Positions 1 to 7,236 of a DNA stretch of 11,890 nucleotides are shown one piece after another. Position 1 is the stretch's first letter. Each line of letters opens with the position of its first letter. This DNA comes from JADFOJ01 sp041580235 (GTDB taxonomy: Bacteria > Planctomycetota > Phycisphaerae > Phycisphaerales > SM1A02). Below the pieces are notes generated by a model. It was not told the DNA's origin and made no database searches. It saw only the letters and a list, made by a program, of their open reading frames with translations. The stretch spans positions 1 through 11,890 of the forward strand of contig JBFGEG010000106.1 of NCBI GenBank assembly GCA_041580235.1, read 5' to 3'. Position numbers and translations under genes: made by a program.

Positions 1-1402
1 ACCAGCCCTTGACCGAGCGGATCTTGATCACGTCGCGTTTGATCTTCAGCCGGACCATCTCCGGCTCTCCTTCGCGGCGGAGACCGAGCTCCACCTCCGT
101 GCCCTTGCGGCCGGTGATCCGGTCCACGGCGTCGTTGAGGCTCCAGCCCGCGGTCGTCGCGCCGTCCACCTCCACGATGCGGTCGCTCGGCTTGACGCCG
201 GCGAAGTAGGCGGGCGTCCCCTCCAGGGGGCTGACGACGAGGATCTCACGCTTTTCGTCATGGCGGATCAGGATGCCCACGCCCACGAAGCTGCCGTGGG
301 TCGACTGGCGGAACCGGCGGAGCTTGTTGGGCCAGATGATCTCCGAGAACTGGTCGAGCTCGTGCATGGCGCCGTCGCCGAACTCCCGGTAGATCGCCTT
401 CTTGGGGAGCCTGATCGTCTCCTCGGACTGATCGACGATTCGGTCCAGCAGCCTGGCGCAGTACCAGTAGCCGAGATCGGCCTCGGGCGTCCGGGAGAGA
501 TCGGCCTGCCTCTCGTCGATGAAGTCCAGCCACGCGTTCACCTTCGCCGCGTCACGCAGCATCGGGAAGGTTTCGGTCAGCGCCGGTGTCGTGGCGAGCA
601 TCCGCAGCCCGTTCAACGAGCCGCGAAGAAGCGGCCGCCATCCCCCGGCTTCGATGTGGTGGTCCGCGGCCGTCTCGATGGCCCGTTTCACCATCCGGTG
701 ATTGATGCCGTCGACGCGCTGCTTCCAGTCCTCGGCGAGCGCGGCGTTGAAGTCGGGAAGCGGCTCCTCACCGAAGCGCTCGGCCTGGCGCTGCCGCAGC
801 TCGTGGAGACGCTGCGGCGCGTAGTAGGTCAGCAGTGCGAGACGCTGGTTGACGCGGTCCAGCTGCTCCTCGAACTCACCGGAGTGCTCGAAGAGCACGT
901 TCAGCCGGTAGAGAAGCTCGTAAGCGTACAGCCAGTCGCCTTCACGCCGGGCGACGGGGACCTGAGCCTTGGCCCGCGACACGACGCGGACAATCTCATC
1001 GTCGGTGAGGATTGCCTCGAGGTCGTCGCTGAGCGTCTGCACTTCGACGGCGGCCGTCAGCGCCTGGGAGATCTCGCCCTGGTCGAGCTGATCGATCATG
1101 CGCTGCCGCGCGTCGGCACGAGCCTCCGCACGGTTGGCCAGCGACGTCTTCAGATTGTTGTTGTGCTGGTCGATGTCCTCGCGGAGTCGCCGGGCGTGCT
1201 GGTTCTCCAGCGGCACCGGGATACGCTGCAGGTACGTCTCCAGCTGGTTCTGGTCGCCTCGCCGGGCCGAGTCCCACACCAGCCGGGACCACTCCTGGAT
1301 CGACAGCGGCTGCTCGTCGGCCCGCGCCGGGCTGACCACCATTCCCCAGAGGCAGATGACGACGACGAGGATGACGATCCGGGTGGCGCTGAGTCGTGTC
1401 AT
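1..1402 (-). CDS. S41-type C-terminal processing protease, N-terminal part (cut by window edge)
   Basis: The reading frame begins at ATG 1402 and is still open at base 1, giving 467 complete codons. Residues 1-28 form a signal peptide: a basic start, a long Ile/Val/Leu core, then SPARA before an acidic residue, so the protein is exported. Residues about 30-365 are mostly helical and charged, with no domain I recognise. A PDZ domain starts near residue 370 (GSFVGVGI) and continues through SPLEGTPAYFAGVKPSDRI, VEVDG and VIKIRSVKGW. That series is typical of the PDZ domain of CtpA/Prc/Tsp peptidases. The Ser/Lys catalytic domain would follow but lies outside the window, so protease activity is inferred from the PDZ type. 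An AGGAAGG at 1414-1420 is a weak ribosome site. The gene is divergent from the small membrane protein at 1695. It could instead be a PDZ protein without a protease domain, but the PDZ sequence argues for S41. Confidence 0.85.
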   Translation of the reverse strand, partial: MTRLSATRIVILVVVICLWGMVVSPARADEQPLSIQEWSRLVWDSARRGDQNQLETYLQRIPVPLENQHARRLREDIDQHNNNLKTSLANRAEARADARQRMIDQLDQGEISQALTAAVEVQTLSDDLEAILTDDEIVRVVSRAKAQVPVARREGDWLYAYELLYRLNVLFEHSGEFEEQLDRVNQRLALLTYYAPQRLHELRQRQAERFGEEPLPDFNAALAEDWKQRVDGINHRMVKRAIETAADHHIEAGGWRPLLRGSLNGLRMLATTPALTETFPMLRDAAKVNAWLDFIDERQADLSRTPEADLGYWYCARLLDRIVDQSEETIRLPKKAIYREFGDGAMHELDQFSEIIWPNKLRRFRQSTHGSFVGVGILIRHDEKREILVVSPLEGTPAYFAGVKPSDRIVEVDGATTAGWSLNDAVDRITGRKGTEVELGLRREGEPEMVRLKIKRDVIKIRSVKGW

Positions 1403-1694
1403 GGTCGGGATTGCCTTCCTGGTTGAAAAGTTGAGGTGCACGTCCGTGTAATTCGGCCAAGAGGTGGGGTCGGAGGCCGAAAAATGGCGGCTAACGGTTG
1501 CGCATCGACCATCCCCGCGGAATCCTTCACCGGATTGGGGGTGCCGTCAGGGCCCGTCTGACCCCTGCTCGGCCCGGCCTGCCGATAACTCCCGGAGGCC
1601 GGTGGAAGTGGATTCCCGATCATGGTAGGCACCCTCCAAAGGCACCGGCCGCCGGCCGTTCCGACCCGCGGCCACCACCTATACACTGCCCGTC
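1403..1694. other. Divergent intergenic region
   Basis: These 292 bases separate two divergently read genes and must hold both 5' regions. I see a good promoter candidate only for the rightward gene, at its far right end. The sequence holds a modest inverted repeat, GTCAG and CTGAC around 1545-1562, and a GC-rich GGCCGCCGGCC near 1648-1658. Short frames on both strands lack a convincing start or protein character. I see no RNA gene or riboswitch. Confidence 0.6.
1659..1694 (+). promoter_or_regulatory. Candidate promoter for a leaderless small-protein mRNA
   Basis: TTCCGA at 1659-1664 and TACACT at 1682-1687 are separated by 17 bases. TACACT matches the sigma70 -10 consensus at four of six positions; the -35 box is weak at three of six. 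Exactly seven bases lie between the -10 box and ATG 1695, so transcription would begin at or next to the start codon. No Shine-Dalgarno sequence precedes the ATG, which agrees with a leaderless message. Confidence 0.4.
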
Positions 1695-1958
1695 ATGGCA
1701 ATGTTCCTCGTGGTGTCGGCCAGCGGTGCGGCACCGCCCGCCGAGGGCGGATCCGCGGTCGCCTCGGCGTTTCTGCTCGTGGGAACGCTGACCCTGCTGC
1801 TGGGGCTGTTCGCCCTCGTTGCGATCCTGCTGACCCGATCACATCACCGACGCCAGGGGGCGTTGCGGCGTGACCGCGAGACCGGGCCTGCCCCCGACGC
1901 GTGGGAGGAGGCCGGCCGCCGCCTGAAGGTCCCGTCGCAGGAGGACGGGGGGAACTAG
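1695..1958 (+). CDS. Small single-pass membrane protein, unknown function
   Basis: This 87-residue protein is not a family I can name. Residues 1-20 are short and Ala/Gly-rich. Residues about 23-46 form one hydrophobic segment (AFLLVGTLTLLLGLFALVAI). It is followed at once by a basic stretch containing SHHRR and ALRRDR, which by the positive-inside rule puts the C-terminus in the cytoplasm. The tail has DAWEEAGRRL, an acidic-aromatic-basic motif of the sort seen at the end of small membrane proteins. Codon third positions are GC-rich like the neighbours, and the hydrophobic segment is too regular for a chance frame. It has no ribosome site but does have a promoter-like sequence at leaderless spacing. 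It converges with the TPR lipoprotein gene, and the two stops overlap. Confidence 0.7.
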   Translation: MAMFLVVSASGAAPPAEGGSAVASAFLLVGTLTLLLGLFALVAILLTRSHHRRQGALRRDRETGPAPDAWEEAGRRLKVPSQEDGGN

Positions 1959-2992
1959 AGCTCCGAATCGGGCGCCGAGTCGATGGCCTGCTTCAGAGCC
2001 GCAACCTCGGGCTCGTCCGGCGGCGCCACCAGCTGCGCCTGCCGCGACCACCAGCGGGCGGCCTCGGTGTCGCCGCCAGCCAGCCGCGCGTGGGCGGCAC
2101 GCACCGCGGCCCGCCACGCGGCGGGGTGGTGCGGGTGGGTCAGGAAGCGGTGCTCCCACGCCTCGGCCGCCTTGGCGGGCTCGCCGAGCCGCAGGTAGCA
2201 CTCGGCGATCTCCGCCGTCACCGCCTCCTCGGCCCGCGTCCCGTCGTCCAGGCCCACCAGCAGCTCCAGGCCGCGGCGCGGCTGGTCGCAGCGGCGGCGT
2301 ATGCTCGCCTCCTGCAGTCGGATGGCCAGGCTGTCGCCGTCGATCGCCCGCGCCGCTTCGATGTGGCGTATCGCCGCGTCTTGATCGGCCTCGGCGAGCG
2401 CGATGGAGGCGAGCGACGCGTGGGCAAAGGGCTCGTCGGGATCGAGCACGAGCACACGCTGAAGCGCGGTCCGGGCCTCGCCGCGGCGATCGAGCTGCAC
2501 CAGCATCTGGGCCGCGTACAGCGGGTGCTTCGGGTTCGTCGGGTCGAGCCGGCCGGCTTCGCGGAAATGCGCCAGCGCTTCGCCGCGTCGTCCCGCGACG
2601 CTGGCGATCTCACCGGCGGACTGATTGAGCCCCGCCAGCTCGCTACTCGCCACCGCGGCCGCGGTCGCGGACTCCACGGCAATCCGGTAGTGATCGTGGG
2701 CCCGGCCCAGATGCTCCGCCGCGCCCGGGCTGCCGGAGACGGCCGCCCGGAGGTACAGCACGCGACCGTAGAGCTCGTGGGGGCGGTAGTCGCCCGGCGT
2801 CTTCTCGATGAGCTTGACGAGGATGGCTTCGGCGCTGGCGGTGTCGCCGGCGCTGAGGTACTGCTCGGCGGAGGAGAGCGAGGCATTGACGGCCGCGCTG
2901 TCGACGGCCGGGGCGGTGGAGCCCGGTTGCTGATCACAGCCCAAAGCAACGACAACGGCCAGAGAGGCGGAGACTATGATGCGTTTCGCCAT
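1955..2992 (-). CDS. TPR-repeat lipoprotein
   Basis: The 345-residue protein opens with MAKR, a hydrophobic run and VVALGC at residues 14-19. This is a lipoprotein signal peptide with Cys19 as the likely lipidated residue, although Leu at -2 is not ideal. From about residue 38 to 335 it is a chain of TPR-like helix pairs. Examples are SSAEQYLSAGDTASAEAIL, GEALAHFREAGRLDPTNPKH, GEARTALQRVLVLDPDEPFA, AIRHIEAARAIDG and KAAEAWEHRFLTHPHHPAAW. TPRs bind other proteins, so a scaffold or adaptor role at the cell surface is likely; the partner is unknown. A TTG at 3013 would add seven residues and has a GGAG eight bases upstream. I prefer ATG 2992 because it gives a normal signal peptide and because a TATGAT box at 3014-3019 would start transcription downstream of the TTG. 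The gene is divergent from valS with overlapping 5' ends. Confidence 0.85.
   Translation of the reverse strand: MAKRIIVSASLAVVVALGCDQQPGSTAPAVDSAAVNASLSSAEQYLSAGDTASAEAILVKLIEKTPGDYRPHELYGRVLYLRAAVSGSPGAAEHLGRAHDHYRIAVESATAAAVASSELAGLNQSAGEIASVAGRRGEALAHFREAGRLDPTNPKHPLYAAQMLVQLDRRGEARTALQRVLVLDPDEPFAHASLASIALAEADQDAAIRHIEAARAIDGDSLAIRLQEASIRRRCDQPRRGLELLVGLDDGTRAEEAVTAEIAECYLRLGEPAKAAEAWEHRFLTHPHHPAAWRAAVRAAHARLAGGDTEAARWWSRQAQLVAPPDEPEVAALKQAIDSAPDSEL
2963..2972 (+). promoter_or_regulatory. Ribosome binding site of valS
   Basis: AGAGGCGGAG is a strong Shine-Dalgarno stretch. Its GGAG (2969-2972) is six bases from ATG 2979 and three from ATG 2976; its GAGG (2964-2967) is eight bases from ATG 2976. 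It decides for the 2976/2979 pair over ATG 2991 or 2994. It lies in the part of the opposite strand that encodes the TPR lipoprotein signal peptide. Confidence 0.6.
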
Positions 2993-5900
2993 GATGACCG
3001 CGCAGCTCGCCAAATCATACGCTCCGGCCCCCGCCGAATCGGAGGTCCGTGGTCGGTGGGAGGCGGCCGATGCGTTTCATGCAGAGCCATCGGACACCGG
3101 CGACCCCTTCTGCATTCTGATTCCGCCTCCCAACGTCACCGCGGCCCTGCACCTGGGGCATGCCTTCAACAACACCCTGCAGGACGTGCTCATCCGCTAC
3201 CACCGCATGCGCGGCTTCAACACCCTGTGGATGCCGGGGACCGATCATGCCGGCATCGCCACCCAGACCGTGGTGGAGAAGCGGCTTCTCCAGGAGGGCA
3301 CCCGCCGCACCGAGCTCGGCCGCGACGAGTTCGTCGCGCGGGTCCAGGCGTGGAAGGACGAATACGAGGCGACGATCATCGAGCAGCTCAAGCTGATGGG
3401 ATGCTCCTGCGACTGGGCGCGGGTGCGCTTCACGATGGACCCTGTGTGCGTCCGGGCGGTCCGCGTGGCCTTCTTCAGGCTCTTCGCCGAGGGGCTCATC
3501 TACCGCGGCAAGCGGCTCGTGAACTGGGACCCCGTGACGCTCACCGCCCTGGCCGATGATGAGGTCGAGATGCAGGAGCTGGACGACCACATGTGGTACC
3601 TGCGGTATCCCCTGGTGCCGGCCAGCGCCGCCGCCGGGACGATCGATCATGTGACGGTGGCCACCACCCGACCCGAAACGATGCTCGGCGACACCGCGGT
3701 GGCCGTGAACCCCCGTGACCCGCGAGCGGCCCGACTGGCGGGCCGTTCCGTGAAGCTCCCCATCGTGAACCGCGTGGTGCCCATCGTCGCCGACGACTAC
3801 GTCGTGCTGCCGCTCGAGCTGGGCGGCGACCCGGCCGACTCCAAGTCGCAGGTGGCCACCGGGTTCCTCACGGTCACGCCCGCCCACGATCCCAACGACT
3901 GGGAGATCGGCGTGCGTCACGACCTCGCGGTGATCAACGTCATGGCCCCCGACGCGACGATCTCCGCCGACCACGGGTGGCGCGACGTGGAAGAGCCGTC
4001 GGACGAGGCGAGCGGGCTGCTGGGCCTGTCCCGAGAGAGCGCCCGCACGCGGGTGGTTGAGTGGTTCGAGGCGAACGGTCTGCTGGACGAGATCCGACCG
4101 TACCGACACAGCGTGGGCCACTCGTATCGCTCGCACGTCCCCATCGAGCCGTATCTCTCGGATCAGTGGTACGTGCGCGTGACCGACCCGCGGATGCGCG
4201 ACGAGGCACTGCGGGCGATGGCCGACGACCAGCGTGATGGCGAGCCTCCCGCCCGCGACTCCGGCGAGCCGCGTCGCGGAGACGGCGAGCTGCGCTTCTT
4301 CCCGGAGCGGTACGCCGGGACATTCCAGTCGTGGCACGAGAACCTGCGCGACTGGTGCATCAGCCGCCAGCTTTGGTGGGGACACCGTATCCCCGTGTGG
4401 ACGCTGGCCGCGTCGCAAGACGGGCCGGGGCTCGATCTCGACCGCTGGTCGACGTTCGCCCGCGCCCACGAGGGGCAGATCGCCGCGGCGCTGCCCCAGC
4501 GTCCCGACGACAGCATCCGGTTCTGTGTCGCCCCCGGCCACGAGGCGCTCGAGCGTGAGCTGGAGGCGGCCGGCTTCGAGCAGGACCCCGACGTGCTGGA
4601 CACGTGGTTCAGCTCCGGCCTGTGGCCGATCTCGACCATGGGCTGGCCGCACCCCGAGGACTTTCCGCAGACCGTCGGGCTCCTGGAGACCTTCAACCCC
4701 TCGTCGGTGCTCGTGACGGCCCGCGACATCATCACGCTGTGGGTCTCGCGGATGGTGATGTTCAACCGGTTCTTCCGTGACGGGGCGCTGCCGTTCCGCC
4801 ACGTCTACATCAACTCCCTGATCCAGGACGGGGACGGTCAGCGGATGAGCAAGTCGCTGGGCAACGGCGTGGACCCCCGCGACATCATTCACAGTCATGG
4901 GGCTGACGCCCTGCGGTTCGTGCTCGTGCAGATCGCCACCAGCACGCAGGACGTCCGGCTGCCGGTCGAGTTGGTCTGCCCGCACTGCGGCGAGACCTTC
5001 GACCCGCAGCACACGAAGAGCCCGGCCGGCTACCGCGTCGCCGCGCCGGAGCAGACGTGCCACAAGTGCGGCAAACGGATGGCCAGCGCCTACGGCGCGG
5101 CGGCCGGGATCGCCGCCTCCGATCTGCCGATCGCCCGCAACAGCTCGATGAAGTTCGATCTCGGCCGAAACTTTGCCAACAAGCTGTGGAACGCCGCACG
5201 ATTCGCACTGGGCAACCTCGCCGAGGAGGCGTCGGGAGAGGGCGAGCTCACCCTTGTCGACCGGTGGATGGTCACCCGGCTGCACCGAACGCTGCACGTG
5301 ATCGAGGAGGCGATGGAGAGCTACCAGTTCCACCTGTACGCCGAGGCGATGTACGACCTCGTGTGGCGCGACTTCTGCGACTGGTACCTCGAGTCGATCA
5401 AGCCCACCGTTCAATCCAGCCGGAGCCAGCAGCAGGTGCTCCGCACGGTGCTCAACGCCTTGCTTCGCCTGCTCCACCCGATCTGCCCGTTCGTCACCGA
5501 AGCCCTCTGGCCACATGTCCGGGCCACGGGCGAGCCGGGGCTCGACGGCGTCGAGCTGGGGCCGCCGGCGCACCCCGAGGTGCTGGCCACGGCCCCGTGG
5601 CCGGATGTCGCCTGCCGCGTGGACGACGACGAGGCGGCGACGACCGTGAGCCGCCTGCAGGAGCTCACGGTCGCGATCCGCTACCTGCGGAGCGAGCACA
5701 AGGTCCCGCCCCGCAAGAGAATCAGCCTGTACGCGACCCCCGCCATCCTGTCGCTGATCGAGACCGCCGACGGGCTGGTGGAGACCCTGGCCGGCCTGGA
5801 AACCGTCGCCGCCCTCGACTCGGCGAAGACCGCTGGTCGGGGCCCGGCCGACGGGTCGATCGCTCTCACCTTCGAGGGCGAGCAGCTCCTGGTCGGCGGG

Positions 5901-6122
5901 CTCGCCGAGGCCGTGGATGCCGAAGCGGAGCGCGGGCGTCTGACGCGGCTTCGCGCCGAGAAGGAAAAGGCCGTGGCCCAGTTTCGAGGCAGGCTCGCCA
6001 ACGAGAGCTACGTGAGCAAGGCGCCGGCCCATCTCGTGGAGGAGACACGATCGCAGCTGGCCGAGGCGGAGGCGGGTCTGGCCGCCGCCGTTCGCGCCCT
6101 GGAGCATCTCAACAAGGAGTAG
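2979..6122 (+). CDS. valS: Valyl-tRNA synthetase (ValRS)
   Basis: This class I enzyme charges tRNA-Val in the cytoplasm. Numbered from ATG 2979 it has 1047 residues, longer than the usual 880-950. The Rossmann-fold motif HLGH is at 58-61, preceded by PPPNVTAAL. GTDHAGIATQ follows. The editing (CP1) domain carries TTRPETMLGDTAV at 229-241. ISRQLWWGHRIPVW ends at 474, DVLDTWFSSGLW begins at 538, and RMSKS, the KMSKS loop, is at 622-626. ARNFANKLWN-type sequence (GRNFANKLWNAARF) opens the anticodon-binding domain. The C-terminal tRNA-binding coiled coil has LANESYVSKAPAHLVEE. Extra length comes from a four-cysteine insertion (nt 4962-5147) and a 60-residue segment before DVLDTW. Family members often start at a Met equivalent to 2994 (MTAQLAKSYAP), but only 2976/2979 has a ribosome site. 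It heads a four-gene operon. Confidence 0.97.
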   Translation: MRFAMMTAQLAKSYAPAPAESEVRGRWEAADAFHAEPSDTGDPFCILIPPPNVTAALHLGHAFNNTLQDVLIRYHRMRGFNTLWMPGTDHAGIATQTVVEKRLLQEGTRRTELGRDEFVARVQAWKDEYEATIIEQLKLMGCSCDWARVRFTMDPVCVRAVRVAFFRLFAEGLIYRGKRLVNWDPVTLTALADDEVEMQELDDHMWYLRYPLVPASAAAGTIDHVTVATTRPETMLGDTAVAVNPRDPRAARLAGRSVKLPIVNRVVPIVADDYVVLPLELGGDPADSKSQVATGFLTVTPAHDPNDWEIGVRHDLAVINVMAPDATISADHGWRDVEEPSDEASGLLGLSRESARTRVVEWFEANGLLDEIRPYRHSVGHSYRSHVPIEPYLSDQWYVRVTDPRMRDEALRAMADDQRDGEPPARDSGEPRRGDGELRFFPERYAGTFQSWHENLRDWCISRQLWWGHRIPVWTLAASQDGPGLDLDRWSTFARAHEGQIAAALPQRPDDSIRFCVAPGHEALERELEAAGFEQDPDVLDTWFSSGLWPISTMGWPHPEDFPQTVGLLETFNPSSVLVTARDIITLWVSRMVMFNRFFRDGALPFRHVYINSLIQDGDGQRMSKSLGNGVDPRDIIHSHGADALRFVLVQIATSTQDVRLPVELVCPHCGETFDPQHTKSPAGYRVAAPEQTCHKCGKRMASAYGAAAGIAASDLPIARNSSMKFDLGRNFANKLWNAARFALGNLAEEASGEGELTLVDRWMVTRLHRTLHVIEEAMESYQFHLYAEAMYDLVWRDFCDWYLESIKPTVQSSRSQQQVLRTVLNALLRLLHPICPFVTEALWPHVRATGEPGLDGVELGPPAHPEVLATAPWPDVACRVDDDEAATTVSRLQELTVAIRYLRSEHKVPPRKRISLYATPAILSLIETADGLVETLAGLETVAALDSAKTAGRGPADGSIALTFEGEQLLVGGLAEAVDAEAERGRLTRLRAEKEKAVAQFRGRLANESYVSKAPAHLVEETRSQLAEAEAGLAAAVRALEHLNKE
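3014..3019 (-). promoter_or_regulatory. Candidate -10 box for the TPR lipoprotein, inside valS
   Basis: On the minus strand these bases read TATGAT, five of six to the sigma70 -10 consensus. The box lies 21 bases before ATG 2992, so transcription would begin near 3007 with a leader of about 14 bases. The -35 position, about CCGATT at 3037-3042, matches poorly. The box lies within the first codons of valS on the opposite strand, as expected because the two genes leave no intergenic space. Confidence 0.4.
4962..5147 (+). other. Four-cysteine, zinc-ribbon-like insertion in ValRS
   Basis: Between QDVRL and the segment that begins SSMKFDLGRNF, about 62 residues are present that Thermus-type ValRS lacks. 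They contain CPHCGETF and, about 20 residues later, CHKCGKRM. The cysteines are residues 667, 670, 694 and 697, an arrangement typical of a structural zinc site. The frame is open and codon use matches the rest of the gene. Similar insertions occur, as far as I recall, in other planctomycete ValRS proteins, so this may be a lineage marker. Zinc binding and any effect on tRNA recognition are inference. Confidence 0.75.
6114..6119 (+). promoter_or_regulatory. Ribosome binding site within the end of valS
   Basis: AAGGAG lies in the last two sense codons of valS and is six bases from GTG 6126. The valS stop codon lies between them. This site decides for the GTG start and implies that ribosomes finishing valS can restart on the next gene. 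Confidence 0.75.
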
Positions 6123-6125
6123 CAC

Positions 6126-7217
6126 GTGCGACGGATCGCTCAAAGAGTCCTGACGCCGCCGCTGACAGCCGCGGCCGCGTGGTTGGTGTGGGCGGGCGCG
6201 GGGTCCGTGGGGTGCGGGGCGACGTCACCGACCGTGCCTGGCCCCGGCGAGGCCGCGCTGGGCATGAATGCGGGGCTGCCGACCTCCGACGCGATCACCG
6301 AGGTCGTGGTCGAGCGGCGTCCCTGGCGTTTCGCGGGCTACGAGGGGCAGATCATCGTGACGCCCCACTACCGCCTCCACACCACGCTTTCGAGACACAC
6401 GGTAATTGATCGGCTGCCGTTGTTCCTGGAGCGGGCCCTGGCCCACTACGCGTCGGCGCTGGCGCGTCTTCCCGAGCCCGGCAGCCGGCTGGACACGTAC
6501 CTCTTCGGGACACGCAACCAGTGGGAGGCGAAGACGCGAGAGATGCTGCCCGATCAGGCCGCGGTGTTTCTCACGCTCGGCCGCGGCGGCTTCACCACGC
6601 GCGGGACGTCCGTGCTGTATTACATCGGGCGCAGCGACACGCTGGCCATCGCCGCCCACGAGGGGTGGCATCAGTTCTCGCAGCGGACCTTCCGTAATCA
6701 GCTTCCGCTGTGGTTGGAGGAGGGCATCGCCACCTACATGGAGGGGTACATCAGCTATCCCGACGGCCTGCCGAAGTTCCGCCCGTGGGCGAACCTGGAG
6801 CGCTACCACACACTCCGCGATGCGGTGCGGGCCGACCGGCTGATTCCGCTGGAGACGCTGCTGAGTCGCGCGCCGCAGTCGTTCCTGGAGTCGGGCAAGA
6901 GCCGGCTGCTGGTCTATTACGCGCAGGTGTGGGCGCTCACGCACTTTCTCGCCGGGGGTGAGGACGGTCGTTACCACGACGACCTCCAGGAGCTGCTGAT
7001 CGACGCGGCTCAGGGCCGCATGACCAGCCGCAGCCTCACGGCCATGCAGCGACGCGGCAGCGCGGCCAGCGTGAGGCTGGGACCGATCGTGCTCACCGCC
7101 TACTTCGACCGCGACCTTGACGGCTTCGAGCGCCGCTACCTCCAGTTCGTGCATGATCTCGTACGGACCGGGGGCCGCGATCGAATCGTGCGGGGGCAGA
7201 GCCCGCTGGCGGAATAG
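6126..7217 (+). CDS. Lipoprotein-like HExxH metallopeptidase (peptidase MA-like / DUF1570-like)
   Basis: The 363-residue product begins with a basic, Ala-rich export signal ending in GSVGC, so Cys30 is a possible lipid anchor (an approximate lipobox). Residues 178-182 are HEGWH, an HExxH zinc site, followed by WLEEGIATYMEG at 196-207. E199 of the EEG pair is the likely third zinc ligand, as in gluzincin-type peptidases. The order (HE..HQF, then a WL.EG.A motif about 20 residues later, in a protein of 300-400 residues) resembles the peptidase MA-like group seen in planctomycetes as DUF1570 proteins. The key residues are all present, so an active zinc peptidase acting outside the cytoplasm is plausible; the substrate is unknown. 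GTG 6126 is chosen for its strong ribosome site. It starts three bases after valS and is followed 19 bases later by the phosphoesterase. Confidence 0.82.
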   Translation: MRRIAQRVLTPPLTAAAAWLVWAGAGSVGCGATSPTVPGPGEAALGMNAGLPTSDAITEVVVERRPWRFAGYEGQIIVTPHYRLHTTLSRHTVIDRLPLFLERALAHYASALARLPEPGSRLDTYLFGTRNQWEAKTREMLPDQAAVFLTLGRGGFTTRGTSVLYYIGRSDTLAIAAHEGWHQFSQRTFRNQLPLWLEEGIATYMEGYISYPDGLPKFRPWANLERYHTLRDAVRADRLIPLETLLSRAPQSFLESGKSRLLVYYAQVWALTHFLAGGEDGRYHDDLQELLIDAAQGRMTSRSLTAMQRRGSAASVRLGPIVLTAYFDRDLDGFERRYLQFVHDLVRTGGRDRIVRGQSPLAE

Positions 7218-7236
7218 GGGTCAGGTTCCCCCGCCC

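Noticed and set aside
260..1426. Long plus-strand frame opposite the S41-type protease
   Set aside because: The minus strand encodes a signal peptide and a clear PDZ domain through the same bases. The plus-strand product has no recognisable domain.
1545..1562. GTCAG...CTGAC inverted repeat upstream of the small membrane protein as a terminator or riboswitch
   Set aside because: The stem is only five base pairs, has no T-run, and lies between two divergent genes where no terminator is needed.
1901..3559. Long plus-strand frame opposite the TPR lipoprotein and overlapping the start of valS
   Set aside because: It conflicts with two well-supported genes, and its product is Arg/Gly/His-rich low-complexity sequence.
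3015..6143. Open frame of about 1040 codons on the minus strand opposite valS
   Set aside because: It mirrors the valS codons. In GC-rich DNA the opposite strand often stays open. The translated sequence is rich in His, Arg, Gly and Val with no domain, while valS has every family motif.
7117..7236. Upstream extension of the phosphoesterase frame by 40 codons
   Set aside because: The added sequence lies within the metallopeptidase gene and would place residues before the strand that normally starts the family. ATG 7237 matches the family start exactly.
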